Below are positions 53,397 through 62,382 of a DNA stretch of 64,000 nt, in pieces. How positions within the stretch are numbered: the stretch's first letter is position 1; each line of letters starts with the position of its first letter. The notes below the pieces were generated by a model. It was not told where the DNA came from and searched no databases. It saw only the letters and a list, made by a program, of their open reading frames with translations. This stretch comes from an uncultured Prevotella sp. (GTDB lineage Bacteria > Bacteroidota > Bacteroidia > Bacteroidales > Bacteroidaceae). Location: contig CAMBOI010000009.1 in NCBI GenBank assembly GCA_945869265.1, forward strand, positions 1 through 64,000. The letters run 5' to 3'. The position numbers were made by a program, and so were the translations under genes.

Positions 53397-55857
53397 ATCT
53401 CAGTTCGCAATTGAGCTTGTTCTTGAGGTTGGCAATCAGCTTGTTCATGATAGCCTCAATCTGCTTGTCGCCCATGGTCTTCAGCTCGTCCTGCAGAATG
53501 AAGTTGACGGCATAGCTCTTCTTGCCCTCGGGCAGGTTCTTGCCTTCATACACGTCAAACAGCTCCACCTTCTTCAGCAGCTTCTTCTCGCTCTGCAGGG
53601 CAATCTGCTCAATCTGTGCAAACTCCACGCTCTTGTCAACGAGCAGGGCGAGGTCGCGGCTCACTGCGGGATACTTGCTTATCTCAGTATATAGCACCTC
53701 GTTCTTCTTGGTGGCCTTCATCAGGGCCGTCCAGTTGAGTTCGGCATAATATACGGGGTTGTCGATATCGGCAGCCTTGAGCGTCTTCTTCGACAGGATA
53801 CCCATTTCGCCGAGCTTCTTTCCGCCACGGTTTTCAAGAGTGATGCCTGCGGCAAATACATCGTTGTCGCTCTTCTTGCGCACCACGGCTCCTGCTGGCA
53901 AACCGATGCGGCGCAGCACGTTATCCACGTATGCCACGAGTTCATAGTATGAGGAGTCCTCATTGGGATGTGCCCAACTGCCTTCCACTCTCTTGCCAGT
54001 CACCCACAGTCCCAAGTGATACTGCTCGCGATAGGCAAGCATTGGGTTGTCGTTGTTCTTCTTCTCGGAATCGAAGTGATATACATTTCCGAATTCGAAG
54101 AATCTCAAGTTCTGGTTTCTGCGCTTGGCGTTGTGCTCAATACTCTCCAATCCGCCGAAGAGCAGAGTCTGGCGCATCACGCTAAGGTCGCTGCTCAGGG
54201 GATTCATTATCTTCACGCAGTTTTCCTGAGGCCATGCGTTATGATTGTCGTAGTAAGCACCCTTGGTGAGCGAATTGTTGAGTATCTCGTTGAATCCCTC
54301 TCCCACGAGCTGCTCACCCACGAGGTTATGCAACTTATGCTTGCGGTCTTCCTCACCCTTAATCACAAGGCTGCCCTTGAGCTGGGTCGGTATTTCCACA
54401 TTATTATATCCATATATGCGCAGGATGTCCTCCACCACGTCGCATGCTCTCTGCACATCCACACGATATGCAGGCACGTCGATATTGATGCCCTCAGCAT
54501 CCTCGGCGGTAATCTTCATCTCAAGACTGTTGCATATTGCCTTGATGGTGTCGGCAGGTATCTCCTTACCAATAAGAGAGTTGACGTATGAGTAGTCAAG
54601 TCTCACTTTCGCGTCCTCGATAGGTGTTGGATAGACGTCATTTATCTCCATCGACACCTTGCCTCCAGCCAATTCCCTGCACAGGATGGCAGCCTGCTTT
54701 AGTGCGTAGATGGTTGCGTTGGGATCCACGCCACGCTCAAAGCGGAACGACGAGTCGGTGCTCAACTGGTGATGACGCGCACTCTTTCTGATCCATGTGG
54801 GATGGAAATAGGCACTCTCCAGCACCACGTTTGTTGTAGTGTCGTATGTACCGCTACCCTTGCCGCCGAATATACCGGCGATACACATGGGCTCCTCTGC
54901 ATTGCAGATGCTCAGGTCGTGCAGTCCAAGCGTGTGCTCCTCGCCGTCGAGGGTGACAAACTTGGTGCCCTCGGGCTGGGTGCGCACTACAATCTGATGA
55001 CCCTTCACCTTGTCGGCATCAAAGCAGTGCATGGGCTGACCGTAAGCCATCATTATATAATTGGTGATATCCACGATGTTGTTGATAGGACGCAAACCGA
55101 TGATCTTCAATTTGTTCTGCAGCCATTCTGGACTCTCCTTCACCTCGCATCCCGTCACGCTCACACAGGCATAACGCTTGCAGGCCTCGGTGTTCTCAAT
55201 TCTCACCTCCACGGGCAAGTCGTGATTATCCACCACAAAACCACTACAGTCGGGGCGATGCAGACTTGTCTGCTTGCCATTTGCCACGAGCCATGCATAG
55301 AGGTCGCGGGCCACTCCCCAATGCGAGAGTGCATCCGAGCGGTTGGCGGTGATGTCAATCTCGATGAGCCAGTCGCTCTCAAGGTGGTAGTATTCAGCGG
55401 CAGGCTGCCCCACCTTGGCGTCCTCAGGCAGCACAATGATTCCGGCATGGTCGGTGCCAATACCTATCTCGTCCTCTGCGCATATCATTCCGCAGCTTTC
55501 CACGCCACGCAGTTTCGACTTCTTTATAACAAACTCCTTGTCGCCGTCGTAGAGCACGCAGCCCAGGTCGGCAACAATCACCTTCTGTCCGGCAGCCACG
55601 TTGGGGGCGCCGCATACAATCTGCGATGGAGTTTCACGTCCGAGGTCAACAGTGGTTACATGCAGATGGTCACTGTTGGGATGCACTTCGCATGTGAGCA
55701 CCTTGCCCACATACAATCCCTTGAGGCCACCCTTCACGGTCTGCACCTCTTCCAATGCGTCAACTTCGAGTCCTGTGGATGTCAATGCATCACACACCTC
55801 CTGCGGCGTAAGGTCGAAATCAACGTATTCTTTCAGCCATTTGTAGGATATATTCAT
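53395..55857 (-). CDS. pheT: Phenylalanyl-tRNA synthetase beta subunit PheT
   Basis: 820-residue subunit that with PheS charges tRNA-Phe. It starts MNISYKWLKEYVDFDLTPQEV. The EMAP/OB-type tRNA-binding domain lies at about 40-155 (VLTCEVHPNSDHLHVTTVDL), B3/B4 editing domain near 215-380 (RPINNIVDITNYIMMAYGQPMHCFDADKVKG), B5 near 410-475, and the anticodon-binding FDX-ACB domain at the C-terminus (YTEISKYPAVSRDLALLVDK). pheS is not in the window. The length is normal for the phylum. Confidence 0.97.
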   Translation of the reverse strand: MNISYKWLKEYVDFDLTPQEVCDALTSTGLEVDALEEVQTVKGGLKGLYVGKVLTCEVHPNSDHLHVTTVDLGRETPSQIVCGAPNVAAGQKVIVADLGCVLYDGDKEFVIKKSKLRGVESCGMICAEDEIGIGTDHAGIIVLPEDAKVGQPAAEYYHLESDWLIEIDITANRSDALSHWGVARDLYAWLVANGKQTSLHRPDCSGFVVDNHDLPVEVRIENTEACKRYACVSVTGCEVKESPEWLQNKLKIIGLRPINNIVDITNYIMMAYGQPMHCFDADKVKGHQIVVRTQPEGTKFVTLDGEEHTLGLHDLSICNAEEPMCIAGIFGGKGSGTYDTTTNVVLESAYFHPTWIRKSARHHQLSTDSSFRFERGVDPNATIYALKQAAILCRELAGGKVSMEINDVYPTPIEDAKVRLDYSYVNSLIGKEIPADTIKAICNSLEMKITAEDAEGINIDVPAYRVDVQRACDVVEDILRIYGYNNVEIPTQLKGSLVIKGEEDRKHKLHNLVGEQLVGEGFNEILNNSLTKGAYYDNHNAWPQENCVKIMNPLSSDLSVMRQTLLFGGLESIEHNAKRRNQNLRFFEFGNVYHFDSEKKNNDNPMLAYREQYHLGLWVTGKRVEGSWAHPNEDSSYYELVAYVDNVLRRIGLPAGAVVRKKSDNDVFAAGITLENRGGKKLGEMGILSKKTLKAADIDNPVYYAELNWTALMKATKKNEVLYTEISKYPAVSRDLALLVDKSVEFAQIEQIALQSEKKLLKKVELFDVYEGKNLPEGKKSYAVNFILQDELKTMGDKQIEAIMNKLIANLKNKLNCELR

Positions 55858-55891
55858 CTTTCTATTATGTTGTTAGCATTAAAATTGCGTG

Positions 55892-55923
55892 CAAAATTAC
55901 TATTTTTCCAACAATTACGCAAA
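55892..55923 (-). promoter_or_regulatory. Promoter of pheT
   Basis: Minus strand TTTG (55920-55923), 20-nt spacer, TAATTTTG (55892-55899), 35 nt before the ATG. Confidence 0.7.
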
Positions 55924-55986
55924 TTTTTGAATGATTTTCTTTATTGTTTAGATAAAAAAGGTTAAATAACGCGTCTTGCGAGAAAA

Positions 55987-56020
55987 AATTCCTAATTCCT
56001 AATCCTTAATTCCTAATTTC
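55987..56020. repeat. Heptamer array in the rpsP promoter region
   Basis: Four to five copies of ATTCCTA (reverse complement of the TTAGGAA type), ending 4 nt before the rpsP -7 box and covering the position of the -33 element. Confidence 0.9.
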
Positions 56021-56024
56021 TTCG

Positions 56025-56032
56025 TACCTTTG
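56025..56032 (+). promoter_or_regulatory. -7 box of rpsP
   Basis: TACCTTTG fits TAnnTTTG, 61 nt before the ATG. No TTTG is found at the -33 position, which lies inside the heptamer array. Confidence 0.6.
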
Positions 56033-56093
56033 CACCCGCTGTCACGAGTTGGCAGCATAAAATTCAAACCTCAATTAATAAAAAATTAAAAAA

Positions 56094-56642
56094 ATGGCAA
56101 CAAGAATCAGACTGCAGCGCGGCGGTCGCAAGGGCTATGCTTTCTATAGCATCGTAATCGCTGACGCAAGAGCACCACGTGATGGTAAATTTACTGAGAA
56201 GATTGGTACTTACAACCCTAACACCAATCCAGCCACAGTAGATTTGAATTTCGACAGAGCACTCTACTGGGTTGAGACCGGAGCTCAGCCTTCAGACACA
56301 GTGCGCAACATCCTCAGCCGTGAGGGCGTCTATATGATGAAACACCTTCGTGGTGGTGTCAAGAAGGGCGCATTCGACGAGGCTACCATGCAGAAGAAGT
56401 TCGACGCATGGAAGGCTGACAAGGTGAAGGGTGTAGAGGCTGTTCGCGAGAGCGAGGCCAAGGCCAAGAAGGAAGCTGCCGCCAAGGAGCTCGAGGCCGA
56501 GAAGAAGATTAACGAGGCTATTGCCAAGAAGGTGGCCGACAAGAAGGCTGCCGCAGCTGCTGCCAAGGCTGAGGCCGAGGCTGCTGCAAAGGCAGAGGCT
56601 GAAGGTGCAGAGGCTCCCGCTGAAGCTCCGGCAGAGGCTTAA
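56094..56642 (+). CDS. rpsP: 30S ribosomal protein S16
   Basis: 182 residues. The S16 core (1-85) is clear: [20 protein letters not shown], then [20 protein letters not shown] and [22 protein letters not shown]-terminal extension of about 95 residues, almost only Ala, Lys and Glu and predicted helical, doubles the size relative to E. coli; long S16 proteins are usual in Bacteroidota. It is followed by a strong terminator, so it is monocistronic, unlike the rpsP-rimM-trmD-rplS operon of Proteobacteria. Confidence 0.96.
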   Translation: MATRIRLQRGGRKGYAFYSIVIADARAPRDGKFTEKIGTYNPNTNPATVDLNFDRALYWVETGAQPSDTVRNILSREGVYMMKHLRGGVKKGAFDEATMQKKFDAWKADKVKGVEAVRESEAKAKKEAAAKELEAEKKINEAIAKKVADKKAAAAAAKAEAEAAAKAEAEGAEAPAEAPAEA

Positions 56643-56672
56643 TCTTCCACACTCAAAAGTGAAACGAAAAAC

Positions 56673-56715
56673 AAAGCCGTGCTTTAGGTCATCTAAAGCA
56701 CGGCTTTACTTTTTT
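56673..56715 (+). terminator. Terminator of rpsP
   Basis: A perfect 15-bp stem, AAAGCCGTGCTTTAG (56673-56687) with 56693-56707 around a 5-nt loop, followed by a T-run. Confidence 0.9.
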
Positions 56716-56846
56716 AATACCGTCTCCCCATTGATATTTATAAATCCATCACGCCTTCTCTCCATCACCTTCTCCTCCCATTCTTTCTTCCTCTTGTCAC
56801 ATAGTGCCATGAAAGCCTTTTTGCCTCCAGCTTTCTCCTCACTCAC
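56706..56846 (-). CDS. Possible small ORF or gene remnant
   Basis: Minus-strand frame open from a GTG at 56846 (preceded by an in-frame TAA) to TAA at 56706, 46 codons; from the internal ATG at 56810 it is 34 codons. The product is very basic and acidic by turns (ALCDKRKKEWEEKVMERRRD), ending GFININGETVLKK. It looks protein-like but overlaps the rpsP terminator tail and I recognise no family. It may be the 3' remnant of a lost gene. Confidence 0.3.
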   Translation of the reverse strand: MSEEKAGGKKAFMALCDKRKKEWEEKVMERRRDGFININGETVLKK

Positions 56847-56881
56847 TTAGGATATCTAAATAATAGATTTCAGGGGTCAGC

Positions 56882-57469
56882 TCATATAATGTAAAACAGT
56901 ATATATATAATGTGTGTGGTAAGGAGATAAAGAATGATTATTGGAGCAATTGCGCTGATGCCAGCCACAAGGGCATTGAAGACGGAGGGAACGGAAGGGA
57001 AAGAGCCTGACATCACCCCATAGACCACCGACATGAGCATTATTCCAAAGCAAAAAAGTGGTATAACGGCATCACTGAATGCCGACGGAAAGAGATTGCC
57101 GGTGACACTGAGCAGAATGGCATGGGGCACGAAGGCAAAATACGCCACCACAAGGAGATAGACCGCAAGGATGGCAATGCTGAAGCGCAATGCCACTCGC
57201 TGACGATAGCGCATGGAATGGAGCGATTCGGCAAGGCGCGAATGGCGCAGTGCACCGTATGCCATACCAGCAAGCAGAAACCACACGAGCAGCGACGACT
57301 GCATCTGATGGATATAGCCACCGAACGCCCAACGGATGCCCTCGCTGCTGAGCATACTGCGCACTCCGCTCTCGGGATTGAGAGCGGCATAGAGCCACGA
57401 ACCCACTACCAGCACCACCTCGGCAATGAGAAGCACTACAGAGAGATAAGCCAATATCTTATTCTTCAT
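56882..57469 (-). CDS. Half-size AbgT-like membrane protein
   Basis: 195 residues from ATG 57469 (MKNKILAYLSVV), a start that overlaps the end of the response-regulator gene by 11 nt. About five hydrophobic helices: near 7-32, 60-80, 95-120, 135-155 and 165-190. The first part resembles the N-terminus of AbgT transporters (p-aminobenzoyl-glutamate family): a helix, then NPESGVRSMLSSEGIRWAFG and a second helix, but AbgT is about 500 residues. It may be a truncated relative or a separate small family co-opted by the adjacent two-component system. Confidence in the gene is good, in the family moderate. Confidence 0.65.
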   Translation of the reverse strand: MKNKILAYLSVVLLIAEVVLVVGSWLYAALNPESGVRSMLSSEGIRWAFGGYIHQMQSSLLVWFLLAGMAYGALRHSRLAESLHSMRYRQRVALRFSIAILAVYLLVVAYFAFVPHAILLSVTGNLFPSAFSDAVIPLFCFGIMLMSVVYGVMSGSFPSVPSVFNALVAGISAIAPIIILYLLTTHIIYILFYII

Positions 57470-58184
57470 CGGCATGCAGGTTGTCAACATCTATTATCCC
57501 AAGTTCTATGGCCTTGACTACAAGGCGGGTGGCATTTACTCCCATACGTCCGTTGCCACTGGGGAAGAGTTTCTGTACAAGCTCATTCTGACGCTTCTCA
57601 AGACTCTTCACGCCGAATGGCATTGCCTTGAGATTGGATATTTGGTCCTTGGTGTAGCCCAGGGCAAGATGGCGAAGGAAACGCTCGTCGTATTCGTCGA
57701 TCTCATAGTCGAGGATAGCCTCCTGGTTGGTGAGCTCACGATTTACCGACAATTTAAAGCGCTCTACAATGCGACGAAGTATGGGTTCGTTGAACACCAT
57801 GGTCTTGCCTTCCATCACCGAGCGCACATCACCACGAGTGAGGAGTTCGCCGCTCTTAAGGATAATACCGTCGGCACCGGCATCGAGTACATCCACCCAC
57901 AGTTTCTCGTTGAGTATCTCGCCTGTGAAGATGAGCACCTTGACCTGCGGATATGACTCCTTGGTGTGGCGACATATCTCAACACCCACGGTGGTGCTGC
58001 CCCCAAGCCCGAGGTCGAGCAAAAGGAGGTCGGGCTGGTTGTCGCGTATGATTCGCCAATATTCAGCCTCGTTGTTGGCTGTACCGATTATCTCCGCCTC
58101 GGGAATGTCGTTGCGGATAATTCCTTCTGTGCCTTTGAGTTCGAGGGGCACATCCTCTACTATTATTACCTTGAAATTATTCAT
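57459..58184 (-). CDS. Response regulator with LuxR-like C-terminus
   Basis: 241 residues. The receiver starts FKVIIVEDVPLELKGTEGII, with the phospho-acceptor in DLLLLDLGLGG near 57, a Thr in VLIFTGE near 87 and the switch Lys in GIILKSGELL near 110. A linker leads to a helix-turn-helix region (YDERFLRHLALGYTKDQISN, then KSLEKRQNELVQKLFPSGNG) resembling NarL/LuxR-type DNA binding. It starts 18 nt after the large sensor protein's stop, so it is its probable partner. Confidence 0.9.
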   Translation of the reverse strand: MNNFKVIIVEDVPLELKGTEGIIRNDIPEAEIIGTANNEAEYWRIIRDNQPDLLLLDLGLGGSTTVGVEICRHTKESYPQVKVLIFTGEILNEKLWVDVLDAGADGIILKSGELLTRGDVRSVMEGKTMVFNEPILRRIVERFKLSVNRELTNQEAILDYEIDEYDERFLRHLALGYTKDQISNLKAMPFGVKSLEKRQNELVQKLFPSGNGRMGVNATRLVVKAIELGIIDVDNLHADEE

Positions 58185-58202
58185 GTCTATTTTTATTTTA
58201 AT

Positions 58203-61200
58203 TTATTTATGTGGTAGTCGTATTATGATGTCGTTATTCATGCTTCTTACCCCACAACCGCGGCGATTGGTAAGTTCGGAGATGTCGCGCACTATCTGGC
58301 GGATGAGGAGGAAGGGGATATTTGCCACTGTCGTGGGTGAGAAGATGTCGCCGTCGTACATGTCAACATGCGGGATGGAGAGCATCGAGAGGGTGACATT
58401 CACATAGTCACCATCAACTGCCGCTGAGGTGAGACGGGGCATTTCATCCTGGTTTTGCTTGCGGAGCAGTTCTACGAGATAGTCGAGCAACAGGATGTTG
58501 CCGAGAACGCGTGGCAAGGGCGAGGTGGAACTAAACCACCGGTCGAGACAAATGGCTGTGATGGAGATATGGAGATGGTCGAACTGGCGCATGGCCTGCC
58601 TACTCAATATTGTATATATGTCGCGATAGTAGTTGACGAGGTCGTTAATCTGTTGCAGGTCGTCGGTCGAAGATACCAGTTGGCGCAACCGGTTGGGATA
58701 GTACATTGTCTCATGCTTGATAGTTGACATACAATTGTCGATAATGGAGTTGCTGACATACAGTTGGTTGCACTCATACTCCACCCTATGCAATTCGTCG
58801 GCAGCAGTCTCCACGTCTGTATTCTGCCTCTGCTGGAGGGATATATCGTCGGCAAGGGCCTTGACTATCTGATTGACGATAAGCGTGAGTTGCTCGGGAT
58901 ATTCGGCAGTGGCGGTAAGCCGTTCTATGGCCTCTAGTTTGTCTGCCGATGATTTGTCAGAGGTGAGGATATTATTTATATCCTTAACCTTCTCCACGCA
59001 GAACCGATAGTAGAGGCGGTGGCGATAGTAGAGGATATAATATGCCGGAAGAATGGAGAGCAGTAGGATGACGAGAAGTACGATAGCCACGTTCTGGTCG
59101 TCCTGCTGCTTGCGCATCTGCTTGCAATAGGCGGGCAAAGAGGCATCGGCCGATAGCTCCTTGAAGAGACGGGTATATACATCATTATTATATCCGTATT
59201 CCTTCCATCTGTGCAGGGCGAGACATGCCACGGCACTCTCATTGCGCATGTCGAGGATGATGTCATAATCGGTGTTGACATTACTGCGAAGCCACTTCAC
59301 CTCGGGCGGCATTAGGGAACTGTTGCCTTGGCGGAGCATGAGATACTTGCCTCCAGGACAGGTGGTAAGATAGTGCTCATTGAGATAGATACGACAGGAA
59401 TCGGCAAAGAGGAGCGTGCGCTCGTATGTGCCGGAGATATTGGAATAGTAGGCACTGTCGGCAAAAGCTGCAGCCTTGCGGAGCGACTCGCCGTAGCCGT
59501 CGGTATTGGCGGCCGGGGACGACATACTGGCTGTGAGCGACAACAGAGCGAAGATTAGGCGCATCACACCCTTGGGAAGACGGATAAAGAAGCGGCTACC
59601 CCTACCCTTCGCGCTCTCTGCCGAAAGGAGGCATACCGAAAAGCGCTGACTCGTCTTCTTGTATTTCTCGATAATGCCACGGCAGTTGAGGAGACCGAAA
59701 CCATGATTGGATGAGGAAGTAGAAATTAGGGATGAGGAATTAGGAATTAGGGATGAGGGATTAGGAGTTAGAACCTTATCTAATTCTTCCTGCGTCATGC
59801 CCTCTCCCGTGTCGGCAACACTTATCTCCACATAGTCGGGAGATTCGGTGGCATATATACTCACCTTACCGCCTGCAGGAGTGAACTTACGGGCGTTGTC
59901 GGCAATGGTGTTGATCATAAAGAGGGTGAGAACGCGGTCGGCCTTCACTACTGCTGTGGTGTCGGCGACATCTAATTCCACGCCCTTGATATTGAACGAG
60001 GTCTTTCCCTTGCGCACTATGTCGAAGATATCTGACACGGGGAAACTCTCGATATGCAGGCTCAATCTGCCCTTGCGCAACTGTATCCAATCGGTGAGAA
60101 GGGCATTGTAGTCGTTTATCTTGTCGATGAGTTGGAGAATGTAGGCATAGCGTTCCTGCTTAACGTCGGATGGTTCATTGGAGCGCTGCATAAGCATGCG
60201 CACCTCATTGATGATACGGTCGATGAAGGGAGTGACACTATTGATGAGCGACATCTTGGCACGATTCTCAAGACTCTGACGGGCATAGGTCTCGGTGTGC
60301 ATCTCGCACATCTGGCGCTCCTCGTTGATTTCCTCTATGCGCTCTTGCGTCTGCTCACTGTTGCGCTGCTGCGACTGTTGCCACTGTCGCAACGGAAGAA
60401 GGAGAGATTCCAGTTCGTCGTCATGCCGATCCTTGCGCGACAGATGACCAAAGAGCCATAGCAGGAAGAGCAGAAGGACGATGGCGGCTATTACCACTAG
60501 AATCATCACATTGAGTCGGGAGGAGGTGGCTTCCAACTGTGCTGCGCGCGACTCGAAGTAGCGGTCCTGACGGGTGTTCTCCTGAAGGTCGAGATATAGG
60601 TTGCGGTTGTAGTCGCTAGACGGTTTGTCGTTGACTGCCGCATAGGCAACACTCATCTGTTCGCGGATACTTGCCACAAGGTCAGGAGCCTGGTTGATCT
60701 TCTTGTCCTTGAGGGCCATGGCGAGATAGTAGATGGCAGCCTCATAGTCGCTGTTGTGAGTGAAACAGGAGGCCAGTGAGCGGTAACCGCCTGCTATCTG
60801 ATAGATATCGCCATATTCCACAAAATAGCTTAGTGCATTCTGACTCATCACTGCCGCAATGAGCGAGTCGGGCGTCTCGTCGGCATCTGCAATAAGGCGG
60901 ATGGCCGGGTTTTCATTGAGCAGACGATGGCGGTCGGATGATTCGAGCAAATGTGCGGCAATCGACTGTAAAGAGTTGGCCATAAAGTATTTATACCCAC
61001 TGCGCGAAGCGATGACATAACACTCCACAAGTCGCTCTATCTCCTGTTGTTGGATTTCACTTTCCGTACCGGAACTGATGATACCGCCTGCACCCACATT
61101 GTAGAGATAGCTAAGATACTGGGCAGTGTCGCGACGCACCTCACCATTGGGATTGATGGCATTGAGAGCAGTGGCCGACTGCGGGAGTAGGCCTACATAA

Positions 61201-61718
61201 TAATAATAGGTGGAACTGACGATAGCATACTCTGACGATGCGTAGATCATGCGCCGGCGGAGACGGGCGTCCAGTTTTGCCTCCTCGTTGATACGGTTGA
61301 AACGCTGCTGGGCTCGTTCGCGATGGTCGTAAAATTCGCGATTGCGCGACATACGTTGGCAAAGGCGCATCTGCTGTATGTCGGCAATGAGCAGTTCTAT
61401 CTGATTGTCGGTAATCGACGAGACTACACCCAAGAGGGAGTCGGCATGGGAATAGTCCATGCGCATGATATCCACAAATGCCATATTGTTGAGTGCCTCG
61501 GCACGGCAATCCTCATCTACGTCAAGCGAAAGGACTTGACGGGCATAGTGGAGAGTGGAATCAAGATTACGATAGTGGTAGGCATAGGAAAGGGCGTTCA
61601 ACCTGTCCGCCTCGCCTCTATCCTTATGCGTACAAGCTGAAAAAACCAAAAGGCTCCATAGGACAATAAGCCCTATGAAACCTTTTGAATATACTATATT
61701 ATGCGCGAGCCTTGGCAA
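58203..61718 (-). CDS. Two-module sensor histidine-kinase-like protein (DUF5112/DUF5113 type)
   Basis: About 1171 residues from a TTG at 61718 (an in-frame ATG at 61781 would overlap eda by 83 nt; no ATG lies nearer). Residue numbers here count from 61781. A lipoprotein-like signal (LLVFSAC near 50) and a helical sensor precede a transmembrane helix near 425-445. The cytoplasmic part has an H-box-like segment without His ([13 protein letters not shown]) and a complete ATPase: N box [25 protein letters not shown] and [12 protein letters not shown] second module then repeats the plan: sensor, transmembrane helix near 900-925, an H-box-like [15 protein letters not shown] near 1025 and a degenerate ATPase-like end. 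The layout matches my memory of DUF5112/DUF5113 proteins. Partner: the regulator at 57459. Confidence 0.82.
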   Translation of the reverse strand: MPRLAHNIVYSKGFIGLIVLWSLLVFSACTHKDRGEADRLNALSYAYHYRNLDSTLHYARQVLSLDVDEDCRAEALNNMAFVDIMRMDYSHADSLLGVVSSITDNQIELLIADIQQMRLCQRMSRNREFYDHRERAQQRFNRINEEAKLDARLRRRMIYASSEYAIVSSTYYYYVGLLPQSATALNAINPNGEVRRDTAQYLSYLYNVGAGGIISSGTESEIQQQEIERLVECYVIASRSGYKYFMANSLQSIAAHLLESSDRHRLLNENPAIRLIADADETPDSLIAAVMSQNALSYFVEYGDIYQIAGGYRSLASCFTHNSDYEAAIYYLAMALKDKKINQAPDLVASIREQMSVAYAAVNDKPSSDYNRNLYLDLQENTRQDRYFESRAAQLEATSSRLNVMILVVIAAIVLLLFLLWLFGHLSRKDRHDDELESLLLPLRQWQQSQQRNSEQTQERIEEINEERQMCEMHTETYARQSLENRAKMSLINSVTPFIDRIINEVRMLMQRSNEPSDVKQERYAYILQLIDKINDYNALLTDWIQLRKGRLSLHIESFPVSDIFDIVRKGKTSFNIKGVELDVADTTAVVKADRVLTLFMINTIADNARKFTPAGGKVSIYATESPDYVEISVADTGEGMTQEELDKVLTPNPSSLIPNSSSLISTSSSNHGFGLLNCRGIIEKYKKTSQRFSVCLLSAESAKGRGSRFFIRLPKGVMRLIFALLSLTASMSSPAANTDGYGESLRKAAAFADSAYYSNISGTYERTLLFADSCRIYLNEHYLTTCPGGKYLMLRQGNSSLMPPEVKWLRSNVNTDYDIILDMRNESAVACLALHRWKEYGYNNDVYTRLFKELSADASLPAYCKQMRKQQDDQNVAIVLLVILLLSILPAYYILYYRHRLYYRFCVEKVKDINNILTSDKSSADKLEAIERLTATAEYPEQLTLIVNQIVKALADDISLQQRQNTDVETAADELHRVEYECNQLYVSNSIIDNCMSTIKHETMYYPNRLRQLVSSTDDLQQINDLVNYYRDIYTILSRQAMRQFDHLHISITAICLDRWFSSTSPLPRVLGNILLLDYLVELLRKQNQDEMPRLTSAAVDGDYVNVTLSMLSIPHVDMYDGDIFSPTTVANIPFLLIRQIVRDISELTNRRGCGVRSMNNDIIIRLPHK
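59711..59771 (-). repeat. Heptamer array inside the sensor-kinase coding sequence
   Basis: TTAGGAA/TTAGGGA-type repeat continuing in frame through about 20 codons. Three 7-mers make 21 nt, so units add PNSSSLI-like heptapeptides ([18 protein letters not shown]) to the ATP lid, between the DTGEGM and GFGL boxes. Confidence 0.88.
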
Positions 61719-62367
61719 TATATCCAAGTGCCTCAGCACACTTGTCGGAGATTGCCTTCCAGTCGCCTGCGGCAATGACATCCTTGGGGAACAATTTCGA
61801 GCCCATACCTACGCAGAACACTCCTGCCTTAATCCAAGATGTGAGGTTCTCCTCGTCGGGCGACACACCACCTGTCACCATCAGCTTCGACCATGGCATT
61901 GGAGCCATGAGTCCCTTCACAAGCTTAGTGCCAAGCACATCGCCGGGGAAGATCTTGCACAGGTCGCAACCAGTCTCCTGGGCTGCTCCCACCTCCGACA
62001 CGCTACCGCATCCTGGGGTATAGGGAATGAGACGACGATTGCATATCTTCGACACCTCGGGGTTGAACAGAGGACCAACCACGAAGCATGCTCCCAACTG
62101 GATATAAAGGGCTGCAGTGGCAGGATCAACCACCGAACCAACGCCCATTGCCATCTCGGGACACTCCTTGGCAGCAAACTTCACCACTTCGGCAAACACC
62201 TCATGGGCAAAGTCGCCACGATTAGTAAACTCGAAAGCCCTGACACCACCGTCGTAGCAGGCCTTCACTACTTTTTTCGCTACTTCAGCGTCCTTGTGAT
62301 AGAACACGGGCACCATTCCCGTTGCTCCCATCTTGCCAAGGACTGATATCTTATCAAATTTTGCCAT
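61699..62367 (-). CDS. eda: KDPG/KHG aldolase
   Basis: 222-residue class I aldolase that splits 2-keto-3-deoxy-6-phosphogluconate into pyruvate and glyceraldehyde 3-phosphate (and 4-hydroxy-2-oxoglutarate in some). Barrel landmarks are [16 protein letters not shown] near 18, [15 protein letters not shown] near 39 with the active Glu, and the Schiff-base Lys in [13 protein letters not shown] near 138, then [14 protein letters not shown] near 160. It follows kdgK by 15 nt and supplies the last step of ketodeoxygluconate catabolism from uronates. Confidence 0.95.
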   Translation of the reverse strand: MAKFDKISVLGKMGATGMVPVFYHKDAEVAKKVVKACYDGGVRAFEFTNRGDFAHEVFAEVVKFAAKECPEMAMGVGSVVDPATAALYIQLGACFVVGPLFNPEVSKICNRRLIPYTPGCGSVSEVGAAQETGCDLCKIFPGDVLGTKLVKGLMAPMPWSKLMVTGGVSPDEENLTSWIKAGVFCVGMGSKLFPKDVIAAGDWKAISDKCAEALGYIAKARA

Positions 62368-62382
62368 TTTGAATATAAAAAA

